From positions 1 through 64,000 of the forward strand of contig NZ_JASBQE010000037.1 of assembly GCF_029960785.1 (NCBI RefSeq): a stretch of DNA of 64,000 bases, written 5' to 3'. This stretch comes from Polyangium sp. 15x6 (lineage in GTDB: Bacteria > Myxococcota_A > Polyangia > Polyangiales > Polyangiaceae). Below are positions 16,479-26,240 of this stretch, piece by piece. The translations under genes and the position numbers were made by a program. The notes under the pieces are model-generated. The model searched no databases. It was not told the DNA's origin and saw only the letters and a program-made list of their open reading frames with translations. Each line of letters begins with the position of its first letter. Within the stretch, counting starts at the first letter, position 1.

Positions 16479-17177
16479 ATGAAGAGCCGAGCAAGGCCGA
16501 GGCCCGCCGCGCGCCCCCCGGCGGAGGCCGAAAAAGGGCCCGCCGCGCGCGCGCGACTGGAAGTCGACGAGCGCCGCGCCCAGCTCCTCGCGCTCGGCCT
16601 GTCGATCTTCAGCGAGCGCTCCTACGACGAGGTGTCGATCGACGACATCGCGCGCGCCGCCGGGATCTCGAAGGGCCTGCTTTATTATTATTTTCCGACG
16701 AAGCGCGATTTTTACGTGGCCGCCCTGCGCGCGGCGTCGAAGGAGCTGCTCGACGAAACCCTCGGTACGACAAAGGACGCCTCGCCCGAGGCGCAAGTCG
16801 AGCAGGGCGTCCGGACCTACCTCGCGTACGTGGAGCGCCGCGGCGCCGCGTACGTCGCCCTCATGCGGGGCGGAATCGGCTCGGATCCAGAGGTCGCAGC
16901 GGTGCTTGAGGAGACACGCTCGACCTTCCTGGGCCGCATCGTCGCGGCCCTGCCCCCCGAGGCCATGGGCCCGCTCGTCCACACGGCGATGCGCGGCTGG
17001 ATCGGGTTCTTCGAGGCCGCGTCGATCGACTGGGTGGCGCGGAGATCCGTGCCGATCGAGCAGATCGTCACGCTCGCGAAGGTGCTGCTCTTCGACGCGC
17101 TCCGCGCCGCGACGGAGTTTTCCCAGACGAACGAGCCCGCCCCGCCGAAGAAAAAGCGTCCCGCGAAGGCGCGCTGA
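16479..17177 (+). CDS. TetR/AcrR-family transcriptional regulator
   Basis: A 232-aa repressor-type regulator. After a basic 28-residue lead comes the TetR DNA-binding domain: ALGLSIFSERSYDEVSIDDIARAAGISKG, then LLYYYFPTKRDFY, the recognition helix and family-typical Y-Y-F-x-x-K. The C-terminal half is a helical ligand domain without a recognisable subfamily and ends in a basic tail rich in Lys and Arg. It is divergent from the BVMO-SDR pair, with two operator-like palindromes between. Repression of that pair and of itself is inferred. It ends in TGA directly abutting the stop of the large kinase gene on the other strand. Confidence 0.9.
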   Translation: MKSRARPRPAARPPAEAEKGPAARARLEVDERRAQLLALGLSIFSERSYDEVSIDDIARAAGISKGLLYYYFPTKRDFYVAALRAASKELLDETLGTTKDASPEAQVEQGVRTYLAYVERRGAAYVALMRGGIGSDPEVAAVLEETRSTFLGRIVAALPPEAMGPLVHTAMRGWIGFFEAASIDWVARRSVPIEQIVTLAKVLLFDALRAATEFSQTNEPAPPKKKRPAKAR

Positions 17178-20100
17178 TCAGAGCCAGGCCGCCGCGAGCG
17201 AGCGGGCGCGGACGTTCTCGGGCACCTCGTGGAGATAATGCGAGCGCAGCGCCTCGTCCGGGATCTCCGCGGCGCGCGCCTCGATCCGGCCCATGACGTC
17301 GCGCAGGGCTCGCGACGCTTCCTCCATCTCGCCCTGCTCGGCGCACGCCTCGGCCATCACGAGCCGCGCCTCGATCTCGACATACCCGCCGCCGTCCCGG
17401 CCGAGCGTCGCGCCAATCTCCCGGGCGAGCGCGCGCGCCTCGGACGCCTTTCGCAAAAGGACGAGGCAACGCACGAGGAGCGTCGTGATCCAGAGCTTGC
17501 GCAAAGGGACCCGCGCGCAAAGGGTGAGGGCCGCGCGCGCCTCGCGGGCGGCGTCCTCGTAGGCGCCGCGGTGGAGGAGGATCTGCGCCCGGAGGCCACG
17601 CGCCCAACCGCGATACCCGTCGCTCACGCCCGAGGCCGAAAGCACGCGCGCGGCGATGGCCTCCGCCTCGGCCCATTTCGTGTCCTCGCCGAAGCCGACG
17701 AGCAGCGCCGCGAGGTGGAGCTCCGATTGCAGGAGGGCAAACGGTCCCCGGATGCGGCGCGCGAGATCGACGGCGGACCGGAGCGCGCGCTCGCCGGCCT
17801 CGCGCTCGCCGATCTCGCCGAGGGCCTGGCCGAGCCGATTCAGCGCGGTGATGTGGTTTCTGGCATCGCCGATGGATTCGAACGCGGAGACGGCCCTGCG
17901 CGTGAGCTCGAGCTGGCGAAACGGGGCGCGCTCGAAGGCGCGGAGCTCGTCGCTCTCCCCGATCGCCAGGGAGCCGACGACGTCGAGGTCGAGCGCGGGC
18001 ATCGACGCCGCGAGCCGCTCGGCGCGGTCGAGCAAGGCGCGGCAGAGCGCGCGCCGTCCGTACGACGTGAGCAGGGAGGCGGCGAGCGGGGCCCAGAGCA
18101 GGTAATCGCGGCGCGCGTCGGGCTCGGGCTCGAAGTCGATGAAGCGGCTGCCCATGCGGAGGAAATCATCCTCCGCGCCCACGACGAGCGACGCCCACGT
18201 GCCGTGGAAGAGGAGCAAGCACTCCCAGCGGCTGCCGCGCGCGACGAGCGGCAGCGCTCCGACGCTCATCCGGTGCGCCGGTTCGAGCTCCGAGCGCCAG
18301 CAATGCGCCATCGCGCAGAGCGTCTGCAGGTTGCCGAGGACTTCGCCCGCGGCGCCGCACCCGATCCCGCGCTCGGCGCAGAGGAGCGCGCCGGAGAAAT
18401 CGTCGCGGTCGAACGACTGGCTGCCCGCGCGGAGGTAATGGGCCGCGGCGTTCTCGGGGTCGTGACCACGCTGGAAATGCTCGGCGAGGACGAGCGCGTC
18501 GGGCTCGCCGGCGCGCTTCAGCCACTCCCCGGCGAGCCGATGGCCGAGGTGTCGATCCTGATCGGTGAGCATGGCGTACGCGCCCTCGCGGATGATCGCG
18601 TGACGGAACGTGTACTCCTCTTGCCCGGCGAAACGCGAATGGTGCCGCCGCGTGACGAGCTCGCGTGCGCAGAGATCCGAGAGCGACGCGGCGAGCGGCA
18701 AGCCGTCGCCGAGCAGCTCGCAGAGGCCGCTCTCCCAGAACACCTCGCCGAAGATGCTCGCGGCCCGGAGCAGCCGGCGCGACTCGGGCGCGAGCGCCGA
18801 GAGGCGCGCCTCGACCATGCCGAGCACCGTGTCCGGCAGCTCGCCGCCCCGACCGTCGGCGACCGCGCGGATGAGCTCCTCCAGGAAAAACGCATTTCCC
18901 TCGGCGCGCTCCACGAGCGCCGCGCCGCGTTCGGCCGCGACGTCCCCGCCGAGCACGGCCGACACGAGCTCCGTCGCGGCGCGCTTCGGCAAGGGTCCGA
19001 GCCGGATCTCGTGCACGTTCCGGCCCGACCAGAGGCGCGGGAAGACCTCGTGCACCGCGGGCCGCGCGAACGCGAGCACGACGAACGGCACGTCGGTGAG
19101 GTCCCGCAGCACGGCGTCGAGGACCTTGAGCGAGGGCGCGTCTCCCCAGTGCAGATCTTCGAGCACCACGAGGATCGGCCGCGTCGCCCCGACCGCCGCC
19201 GTGAGCGCGCGGTACGCCGACTCGATCTGATCGGCCATGAGCTGCGGGTTCTGACGCGCCGCGCGCAGGCGCGGGCTGCCGTCGTCGGGGAACGGCGCGC
19301 CCGCGAGCTCGCCGAGGAACTCCATGATCGTGCGTTGCTCCGCCGCGTCCGAGAAGATCGACGTGAGCAGCTCGATCTTGCGGCGCTGCGCCTCGATCCG
19401 CTCGCCCGCCGAGATCTGCAGGATCTCGCGCAGCGCGCCCGCGAGCAGCGAGTAGGCCGATCCGGCGCCGATCGCGTCGGGCCGCGCGATCGTGCAACCG
19501 ACGTTCGTGTGGCGCTCCTTGATGACGCGCAAGAGCTCCTGCCGCAGGCGCGATTTGCCCATCCCCGGCGGCGCCGTGACGAGCACCGCCGAGGGGTGAC
19601 GCTCCTCGAAGCTCTCGGCCACGAGGTCGAGGATGTTCCGGAGCTCGCGCTCGCGGCCCACGAAAGGGCTCGGCCTGCCGAGGAGCGTGCGGCTCTCCTG
19701 CCCCGTCCGGCGCTCGCCACGCAGCGCGATCCGTCCTTCCTGCTCGACCAGCTCGAAGCGCGCGTCGAGCAGCGCGCGCGTGTTGTCGTCGATCCGAACG
19801 GGCGCGCCCTCCTGCTTCTCGGCGAGCGCCTCGTCGAGCAGCGCCGCCGCGCGTTCGAGCGCCTCGCCGACGGGAAGGCGGTTCGTGGACTCGCCGCGCC
19901 CCGTCACGAGCACGACGGCCGCCTCGGGCGCCGCGAGCTTGACCCACGCGGCGCAACGCGCCGCGTTCGCCGCTTGATCCACCACGCTGCCCTCGCCGAG
20001 CAGCACGGCCACGACCGCGCCGGAGGAGAGCTCCAGGGCCCGCGCGCCGAGCGGCGTGGCCACGCGCCGCACCGCGGCGACGAGATCCCGCGGCGCCTCG

Positions 20101-21020
20101 CGATCGAGCGGCGGCGCGACCGCCACGATCGAGACGAGCCGCCGCTCCGTGCCCGTCAGCGACGCCCGCGAAGGCTCCCCCGTGGAGACGGGCGGCCTCG
20201 CGGTCAGGTCGATGCGATCGAGGATCACGCGCACCGCCGCGCCGTCCTCGGGGCGCACCTCCGGGTCCTTGGAGAGCAAACGATGGACGAGCGCCGTCAG
20301 CGGCTCCGGCGCGTCGGGGCGCAGATCCCGGAGGCGTGGCGGCTCTTCGAGCAGAAGCTTCGCGAGCAGGGCCATCGGGTGCGCGCCCTGGAACGCGGGT
20401 TTTCCGGCCAAACACTCGTACAGGACACACCCGAGCGCGAACAGGTCCGCCCGCGCGTCGGCGTCGCGGTCGCCGCGCGCCTGCTCCGGCGCCATGTATC
20501 CGGGCGTCCCCAGGATCGATCCCGTCCGGGTGAGCGCGCCCGTGACGCCGCTCTGCGCGATGCCGAAATCGACGATCTTCACGCGATCGGCAGAGCCGCC
20601 CACGAGGAACAGGTTGCTCGGCTTCACGTCCCGGTGGACGATCCGCCGCGCGTGCGCCGCGCCGAGCGCCTCGGCGACGTGGCGAGCGAGGGACAAACTC
20701 TCCTCGATGGAGAGCGCGCCTCGCTCGAGGCGCGCGAGCAGGCTCTCGCCTTCGAGCCATTCCATCGCGAGATAAGGTTCGCCCGAGGAGGCAATGCCAT
20801 GGGCCACGTAGCGCACGACATGCGGGTGCTCGAACGTCGAGAGGATACGCGCCTCCTTCAGGAAACGCGGGGCCGCGTCGCCCTCGGGATCACGCAGCAC
20901 CTTGAGCGCCACGGGCGTGCCCGTGCTCCGGTCGACGGCGCGCCACACCGTCCCCATCCCTCCGGATCCGGCCCGCTTCCCGAGCTCGAACCGTTCGTCG
21001 ATCACCTCACCGGATCGCAT
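17178..21020 (-). CDS. Giant Ser/Thr kinase + degenerate cyclase-like + AAA ATPase + TPR signalling protein
   Basis: A 1280-aa multidomain kinase. The Hanks-type kinase domain covers about 8-275: GSGGMGTV glycine loop, Lys40, HRDVKPSN (Asp131), DFG (151-153), GTPGYMAPE (171-179). Residues about 290-440 have the layout of a class III nucleotide-cyclase homology domain but lack the metal-binding Asp pair, so it is likely non-catalytic. An AAA/STAND-type ATPase follows, with Walker A APPGMGKS (483-490) and a Walker B strand V-V-L-E-D-L-H-W. The C-terminal third is helical TPR-like repeats. There is no transmembrane segment. This PknK-like layout in myxobacteria couples phosphorylation to a large regulatory ATPase; its target is unknown. 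The upstream neighbour is a Vps62-like gene 155 bp away on the same strand. Confidence 0.92.
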   Translation of the reverse strand: MRSGEVIDERFELGKRAGSGGMGTVWRAVDRSTGTPVALKVLRDPEGDAAPRFLKEARILSTFEHPHVVRYVAHGIASSGEPYLAMEWLEGESLLARLERGALSIEESLSLARHVAEALGAAHARRIVHRDVKPSNLFLVGGSADRVKIVDFGIAQSGVTGALTRTGSILGTPGYMAPEQARGDRDADARADLFALGCVLYECLAGKPAFQGAHPMALLAKLLLEEPPRLRDLRPDAPEPLTALVHRLLSKDPEVRPEDGAAVRVILDRIDLTARPPVSTGEPSRASLTGTERRLVSIVAVAPPLDREAPRDLVAAVRRVATPLGARALELSSGAVVAVLLGEGSVVDQAANAARCAAWVKLAAPEAAVVLVTGRGESTNRLPVGEALERAAALLDEALAEKQEGAPVRIDDNTRALLDARFELVEQEGRIALRGERRTGQESRTLLGRPSPFVGRERELRNILDLVAESFEERHPSAVLVTAPPGMGKSRLRQELLRVIKERHTNVGCTIARPDAIGAGSAYSLLAGALREILQISAGERIEAQRRKIELLTSIFSDAAEQRTIMEFLGELAGAPFPDDGSPRLRAARQNPQLMADQIESAYRALTAAVGATRPILVVLEDLHWGDAPSLKVLDAVLRDLTDVPFVVLAFARPAVHEVFPRLWSGRNVHEIRLGPLPKRAATELVSAVLGGDVAAERGAALVERAEGNAFFLEELIRAVADGRGGELPDTVLGMVEARLSALAPESRRLLRAASIFGEVFWESGLCELLGDGLPLAASLSDLCARELVTRRHHSRFAGQEEYTFRHAIIREGAYAMLTDQDRHLGHRLAGEWLKRAGEPDALVLAEHFQRGHDPENAAAHYLRAGSQSFDRDDFSGALLCAERGIGCGAAGEVLGNLQTLCAMAHCWRSELEPAHRMSVGALPLVARGSRWECLLLFHGTWASLVVGAEDDFLRMGSRFIDFEPEPDARRDYLLWAPLAASLLTSYGRRALCRALLDRAERLAASMPALDLDVVGSLAIGESDELRAFERAPFRQLELTRRAVSAFESIGDARNHITALNRLGQALGEIGEREAGERALRSAVDLARRIRGPFALLQSELHLAALLVGFGEDTKWAEAEAIAARVLSASGVSDGYRGWARGLRAQILLHRGAYEDAAREARAALTLCARVPLRKLWITTLLVRCLVLLRKASEARALAREIGATLGRDGGGYVEIEARLVMAEACAEQGEMEEASRALRDVMGRIEARAAEIPDEALRSHYLHEVPENVRARSLAAAWL

Positions 21021-21174
21021 TGAGATTCAGGATACCCTGGAGAACCGACGCCCACAAGCATGCTCGCCGGGCGACGAAACGAGGTCCTTTCGCCTTCGAT
21101 TCGTGGCTCGGGAGCGTACCTTCGCGCCATTCGGAGATTTCCCGTCGGGGAAGACCACCGCGCGACCGGGACGG

Positions 21175-22173
21175 TTACGGCAGACTCGCCATTTCAATCG
21201 GCTTGCGGCAGGTCGCGAATCCGCCCGCGCAATGCCCCGACTGGAACATGGGCCCGCGCGGCGCGCTCGTGCCCGGCAAAAAGCCCGCCGCGCCCCATCG
21301 CCCATCGAAGCGGAACGCCCGCCCCGCGAGCGCGCTCTCGGGCACGTCGTCGAGCCGAGAGAGCCCGCCGCCCTCCCACGTCCGCCAGGGCCGATCGCCA
21401 CACGTCGCGAGATCGTCGCACGACGAGGCGGCCGATTCGAACCACGCGAGGTCCGAGCGGTCGGCATAGGTCGCGTGGGTCCCGCGCGCGGACAGGACGA
21501 CCGGATGCTCGCCCTCCCTGCGGAGCCGAGACCACGTGAAAAAGGGCCCGGGATTGTTGTCCTCGTGCCGGGCGAGGTACGCGCCGAGCGGGCGGCCCTC
21601 CTCGTCGAGGCGCACGGTCATGTGCTCCCAGTCGCTCTCGTGCTGAAAAAAAAGCGGCCCGTCGTTGTACGGATAATAAAACCAGTATTCGAGGTGAATT
21701 CCGCCGCTCGCCCGCGGGTAGACGTTGACGTAGGTCACCCAGTCCTCGGGCCGCTCGCTCCCTTTGCGCACGTCGTCGTCGAACGCCCTGCGCGCGCGGC
21801 GCACGCGCGCGGCGCCCTCCACGAAATCGGACTTTTCCATGACCCAGGGGACCGACGCCGGGAGCGCGCGATCCTCGCGATCGAGAAGGACGACGGGGGC
21901 AAACGTACGAGCGAGCTCGGCCTCGCGCTCATCGGAGAGCCCGTCGCCGTCCCTGTCGCCCGACGCGAGCGGCGGGGGCGGCGTGCCGACGGCCGCGTAG
22001 ACCGGGTCCATCCACGCCTCGCGCAAATCGCGCGCGTGTCCGCTGCCCAGCTCGACACCGGCGAGAGCGAGAAAAAGGACGGATACGGACGCGAGACGAG
22101 GATGACGGCGCGCCCTCCGGGGCGAGAAAACGAGCGGGACGAACGGCATGAGGCGGGCAACCTTTGCACGCAC
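21175..22173 (-). CDS. Vps62-related exported protein
   Basis: A 332-aa protein (GTG start), or 324 aa from the ATG at 22149; neither has a strong ribosome site. An N-terminal hydrophobic stretch suggests export. The core matches the Vps62-related family: the aromatic run EYWFYYPYNDG, then HESDWEHMTVRLD, the ARHE step, and SARGTHATYA. A GDRDGDGLSDEREAE segment just after the signal is a calcium-binding-like Asp loop. Four cysteines (SSCDDLATC, HC and TC) could form disulfides. The function of the family in bacteria is not established. It is followed by a flippase-like gene on the same strand upstream; a shared role is not evident. Confidence 0.7.
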   Translation of the reverse strand: MRAKVARLMPFVPLVFSPRRARRHPRLASVSVLFLALAGVELGSGHARDLREAWMDPVYAAVGTPPPPLASGDRDGDGLSDEREAELARTFAPVVLLDREDRALPASVPWVMEKSDFVEGAARVRRARRAFDDDVRKGSERPEDWVTYVNVYPRASGGIHLEYWFYYPYNDGPLFFQHESDWEHMTVRLDEEGRPLGAYLARHEDNNPGPFFTWSRLRREGEHPVVLSARGTHATYADRSDLAWFESAASSCDDLATCGDRPWRTWEGGGLSRLDDVPESALAGRAFRFDGRWGAAGFLPGTSAPRGPMFQSGHCAGGFATCRKPIEMASLP

Positions 22174-22232
22174 CCCACCCTCGCCGCAAGACCGGCCTGG
22201 ACGTTATTGCGAACGAGCTGCATGTTTTCGTT

Positions 22233-23216
22233 TTAATGCTCGGGCCGCTCGTCCGGCGGCCTCGGCGCTCTCCATACGAGTGGAACGACCGCGCCCACCG
22301 CCACATAGACGGCCTCGAGCGCATGCCCGAGGAGCGCGATGGCGATCGCCTGTGGCAGCGTCGCGCCGAGCACGTCGGCGCTCCACGCGAACGCCCCCTC
22401 GCTCACGCCCACCTGCGCCGGGACGAACGCGCCCACGGCGAGCGCGACCATGCTCGCCCCCTCGGCGACGAGCGCGCGCGAAACGCCCGTCGCCGCGCCC
22501 ACCGCGCGGGCCAGGATTGCATATTGCGCGACCTGGAGCGCCCGACCGAGGAGCATCGCGGCGATCGGCCCCGGCGGAAGGAGGCTCGTCTCGCAGGCGC
22601 GCGCCTGAAAAGCCTGGACATGCGCCCCTGCTCGCCCGGACAACCGGCCGGCGAGCGAGCCGAGCCACCGCGCGCGCATGGCAATCCGGATTCCCGTCCC
22701 CGCCGCGACGAGGAGCGCGGAATGGAGGGCGAGCGCCATCGTGATCGGCGAGGCCCCCGAGAGCGCATACGCGGCGGCCGCGCAGGGCACCGAAATGATC
22801 CCACCGGTCACGAGCGTCACGGCTTGCCCCGTCGCGGCCGCCGCCGTCGCCGCTGTCGGGCCTGCCCACGGCGCGAGCAATGCGGCCTTCGTCGCCTCGG
22901 CCGCCGTGCGCCCGGCGGGCGCGATCGACGAGACGGCCCGCGCCACGAGCGCCGCGCGCACGAGGACACGGGCGGGCAGGAGCCTCCCTTCGGCCGGGCC
23001 ATAGGCCGCATACGTCGCGAGCGCGTCCGTCCCGACGCGCGCTCCTTCGAGGAGCACGACGAGCGGCAGCCACGGCGCCGCGCCGCGCAGAATCAGGCAA
23101 AGCGTACCCGCGCCCGCCTGCCGCACGAGCGAGACGACGACCCCGATCCCGAGGGCCGCGAACGCGATGCGCACGCCCCAGCGAAGCGCGGAGACCCAGG
23201 CCCTCCGCTCCAGCAT
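22233..23216 (-). CDS. Flippase-like integral membrane protein (LPG synthase TM/UPF0104 family)
   Basis: A 327-aa protein made almost entirely of hydrophobic helices; I count about seven to eight. The pattern matches the lysylphosphatidylglycerol synthase transmembrane/UPF0104 family: an early helix (VRIAFAALGIGVVVSLV), a conserved R-x-x-x-E-A-x-K-type step (GRTAAEATKAALLA) and a late GVSEGAF motif. These domains act as lipid flippases or as the membrane half of MprF. No catalytic aminoacyltransferase domain is attached. The ATG at 23216 is preceded by GGAG, so the open frame further upstream is not used. Its lipid substrate is unknown. Confidence 0.75.
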   Translation of the reverse strand: MLERRAWVSALRWGVRIAFAALGIGVVVSLVRQAGAGTLCLILRGAAPWLPLVVLLEGARVGTDALATYAAYGPAEGRLLPARVLVRAALVARAVSSIAPAGRTAAEATKAALLAPWAGPTAATAAAATGQAVTLVTGGIISVPCAAAAYALSGASPITMALALHSALLVAAGTGIRIAMRARWLGSLAGRLSGRAGAHVQAFQARACETSLLPPGPIAAMLLGRALQVAQYAILARAVGAATGVSRALVAEGASMVALAVGAFVPAQVGVSEGAFAWSADVLGATLPQAIAIALLGHALEAVYVAVGAVVPLVWRAPRPPDERPEH

Positions 23217-23424
23217 TTCGTGTCGCTCCACGTTTCCCCCGCGAAACCAGGCGAGGCGCTCGCGCGGCCTCGTCCCTGGCTCTCGCCACGGACGTGCCAG
23301 CGCGACGCGCCCTCGCGATCGCGACGAAATGGGAAATGGTGCGATCAACGAAAACGGCGCGCAACGTGGGGTTCCGGGAGGCCCCACGCCGCGCGCCCCA
23401 TGGGAATTCGATCAGGCGGAGGTC

Positions 23425-24066
23425 TCAGCGGCCCTGGCCACCCGTCCGTCCGCCCTGCTGCTGCTGGCCGCCTTGCGTGCCCGGCTGCGTGCCCTGCTGC
23501 TGGCCGCCTTGCACACCAGGCTTCTCGCCGATCAGGATCCGGGTGACGTGCAGATAGGCCTGCGCGCCGGCCAGCTCATTGGCCTCCTGGGAAGACAGTC
23601 CCCATTGCTGCTGCGCGAGCTGCGTGTTCGGCGACTGCCGGATCTCGCCCACCAGGGCGACCTGATCCCCCTTTTGCAGCTTGTGCTGGCCCTGCTGCAG
23701 CGCGCTCCGGGCCTGGTCGTCCAGGTAGACCGGCACCGTCCGCTCAGCGCTCGGGCCGACCCAGAAGACCCGATCGTTCGAGACCTTCTGCACCTGCGCC
23801 CCGACGAGGTCGACCTGCCGATTGAAGAGCGTCGGGCGGTCGGGCGTGACGAGCACGATCGTCAAATCACGAATGGGTTCCGGCGCGGGCTGCGCTTGCT
23901 GCTGCCCAGCGGCGGGGGGCGTCCCCGGCTGCTGGACCGCCGCTCCTTCGCCGCCCTTACGCACCTCGGCCCCGGCTTGACCGCCGCGGTCGCGCTCCTG
24001 GCAGCCCGCCACGGCGAGCGCCGCGAAGAGGCCGGCCACGCTCACCAAACGAAAAGATCTGCGCAT
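23425..24066 (-). CDS. Lipoprotein with OB-like domain and Gln-rich ends
   Basis: A 213-aa predicted lipoprotein with lipobox AVAGC (Cys22). GGGAGG lies 6 nt before the chosen ATG; another ATG at 24087 with its own AGGAG would add 7 residues. After a Gln/Pro/Gly linker, a single beta-rich domain follows: V-D-L-V-G-A-Q-V, then V-F-W-V-G, V-P-V-Y-L-D-D and GDQVALVGEI. This resembles an OB-fold, as in small periplasmic proteins of the NirD/YgiW type. The C-terminus is a low-complexity Gly/Gln tail. It is probably periplasmic or outer-membrane. No partner is evident; the divergent SRPBCC gene begins 181 bp away. Confidence 0.7.
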   Translation of the reverse strand: MRRSFRLVSVAGLFAALAVAGCQERDRGGQAGAEVRKGGEGAAVQQPGTPPAAGQQQAQPAPEPIRDLTIVLVTPDRPTLFNRQVDLVGAQVQKVSNDRVFWVGPSAERTVPVYLDDQARSALQQGQHKLQKGDQVALVGEIRQSPNTQLAQQQWGLSSQEANELAGAQAYLHVTRILIGEKPGVQGGQQQGTQPGTQGGQQQQGGRTGGQGR

Positions 24067-24247
24067 CGCGCTCCTCCCGTCGTTCATTGCAGAGCTCCTC
24101 TCGCCCTCGATTTCCGCCGAGGACGCCGCCCCCATTCGCTGCAAGTCCCGATCCGAGATCCCACTTCGATCGCCGAACACGCCCGGCCGGGACGAGGTCT
24201 CTTCCTTGCATTCCACGGCTCGGCCCCGACGCCGAAGAGGAGCGCGC

Positions 24248-25030
24248 ATGCAATCGAAGACACCCAGGCTCGACGATATCCACGGCATTCCGGCCCGCGC
24301 GCGCAAGATGAAGCCTCTCAACGTGGGCCCGAACGAGCGCGTCGTCTCCGCGGCGATCGGCGGCGGCCTCGTCGCATGGGCGCTCTGGCGCAGGGGCGCG
24401 CTCGGCCTGCTCGCAGGCGCGTTCGGCGGCGCGCTCACCCATCGCGGGCTCCGCGGCCATTGTCCGGCCTATGAGGCTCTCGGGCTCAGCTCGCGCAAGG
24501 CCCCGAAGCCCACGCCCATGCCCCTCGGCGCGGCCGAAGAACTCACGCGCATCGAGCGCACCGTCACCGTCGCCCGCCCGGCGAACGAGGTATACGCCTT
24601 TTTGCGGGATCCGGCCCACGTCCCCCATTTCGCGCCGCACGTCGAGCGCGTGGAGGACCTCGGCGAGGGACGCATCCGCGTATGGACCGCCCTGAGTGGC
24701 GAGCGTTCCTCGTGGGAAGCCCATATCGATCTGGATCACGAGGCCCGGGCCCTCGTGCTCGGCCACGCGGAGGGTCCGCCGGAAAGGCTCGCGATTCTGC
24801 TTGGCGACGCCCCCGGCGGTCGCGGCACCGAGATACGGCTCGTGCTCGAGCTCTCGAAGACACGCGGCCTCCTCTTCCGCGCCCTCACCGCGGTGGCGGG
24901 CGCGGATCCGGACGCGTGGGCCCGCGCCGGGCTGCGCCGCCTGAAGATGCTGCTCGAAGCCGGTGAAATCGTCACGACCGAGGGACAACCCTCCGGCCGG
25001 TTCATCCCCCTGACGCGCGCGGCGGCCTGA
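24248..25030 (+). CDS. Membrane SRPBCC (START-like) protein with DUF2892-type N-terminus
   Basis: A 260-aa protein. Residues 20-75 (NVGPNERVVSAAIGGGLVAW and a second hydrophobic stretch) resemble the YgaP/DUF2892 inner-membrane hairpin. Residues about 100-245 form a polyketide-cyclase/SRPBCC domain: VTVARPANEVYAFLRDP, the F-A-P-H-V-E-R-V strand, and a long C-terminal helix (ARAGLRRLKMLLEAGEI). The start is ATG with AGAGGAG upstream. A zinc-dependent alcohol dehydrogenase gene follows 35 bp later with its own ribosome site, a pairing often seen in stress-type gene sets. A lipid or hydrophobic-ligand role is inferred from the fold. Confidence 0.8.
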   Translation: MQSKTPRLDDIHGIPARARKMKPLNVGPNERVVSAAIGGGLVAWALWRRGALGLLAGAFGGALTHRGLRGHCPAYEALGLSSRKAPKPTPMPLGAAEELTRIERTVTVARPANEVYAFLRDPAHVPHFAPHVERVEDLGEGRIRVWTALSGERSSWEAHIDLDHEARALVLGHAEGPPERLAILLGDAPGGRGTEIRLVLELSKTRGLLFRALTAVAGADPDAWARAGLRRLKMLLEAGEIVTTEGQPSGRFIPLTRAAA

Positions 25031-25065
25031 CGCCGGGACGAACGAACGACGAAGGGAGAACGATC

Positions 25066-26240
25066 ATGCAGGCGCTCTGTTATCAAGGCGTGAACCGCGT
25101 CGGAGTCGAGACCGTCCCCGACCCCGAGCTCCTCGGCCCCCACGACGCCATTCTGCGCGTCACGATGTCGAGCGTGTGCGGCTCGGATCTGCACCTGCTC
25201 GACGGATACGTACCCACGATGCGGCGAGGCGACATCATCGGCCACGAGTTCATTGGCGAGGTCCTCGAGGTCGCGACCGAAGTGAAAAGCTCCGCCCCGG
25301 CATGCGCGTCGTCGTGGACTCGATCATCGGCTGCGGCCATTGCTTCTTCTGCCAGAGCGAACAGTATGCGCTCTGCGACAACACGAACCCGAAACCCGAG
25401 CTCACCGACAAACTCTACGGCTACCCGACCGCGGGCATCTATGGCTACTCGCACGCCTTCGGCGGCTTCGCGGGCAGCCACGCGACGTACGTGCGCGTGC
25501 CGTTCGCCGACACGAATGCCTTCGAGGTCCCCGAGGGCCTGCCCGACGAGCGTGTCGTCTTCGCCTCGGACGCTCTGCCCACGGGGTACATGGGCGCCGA
25601 CCTCTGCAACATCCAGCGCGGCGACGTCGTGGCCGTCTGGGGATGCGGCGGCGTCGGGCAGATGGCCATTCTCAGCGCCTATTTGCTCGGGGCCGAGCGG
25701 GTCATCGCGATCGACCGCTTCCCCGAGCGGCTCGCCATGGCCCGGGACCGGGCGGGCGCGGAGATCCTCGATTACGAGCAGGTCGACGTGCGCGAGGCCC
25801 TCCGCGAGATGACCGGCGGCCGCGGCCCCGACGCGTGCATCGATTGCGTCGGCATGGAGGCGCACGGGACGGGCATCGATTACGCCTACGACCGGGTCAA
25901 GCAGGCCGTTCGCCTGGAGACCGACCGGCCGACGGTCCTGCGCCAGGCGATCCTCGCATGCCGCAAGGGCGGCACCGTCTCGATCATGGGCGTCTACGGC
26001 GGATTCGTGGACAAGTTCCCCATGGGCGCCGCGATGAACAAGGGGCTCACGCTGAAGATGGGCCCGCAACACGGCCAGCGGTACATCCCGCGGCTGCTCG
26101 AGCACATCCGGAAAGGCGAGCTCGACCCGAGTTATCTCATCACCCACCGCGCCCGCCTCGCGGACGGGCAAGAGGCCTACGACACCTTCAAGGAAAAACG
26201 TGACGGTTGCATGCGCGTCGTCTTCACGCCCGAGGCCTGA
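25066..26240 (+). pseudogene. Zinc-dependent alcohol dehydrogenase, interrupted by a -1 frameshift
   Basis: The first frame (from ATG 25066) encodes a normal GroES-like start with CGSDLHLLDGYVP and GHEFIGEV (zinc and substrate ligands). It shifts near 25285, and the rest continues in another frame to 26240: RPGMRVVVDSIIGCGHCFFC (structural-zinc Cys cluster), the Rossmann GCGGVGQMA, and an intact C-terminus. The break lies in an A-run (25285-25288); one more A would restore V-K-K-L-R-P. Joined, the protein is about 391 aa, the normal length for glutathione-independent formaldehyde or other class-III-like Zn-dehydrogenases. It may be a recent mutation or a base-call error, since the rest shows no decay. 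The SRPBCC gene precedes it. Confidence 0.85.

Noticed and set aside
17229-21023. Very long plus-strand open frame opposite the giant kinase
   Set aside because: It is an antisense open frame caused by extreme third-position GC: composition is Arg/Glu/Ala-rich with no domain, while the minus strand has a full kinase/AAA protein.
25285-25288. Programmed frameshift in the alcohol dehydrogenase
   Set aside because: A four-A run without a slippery heptamer or following stem is weak, and this family does not use frameshifting.
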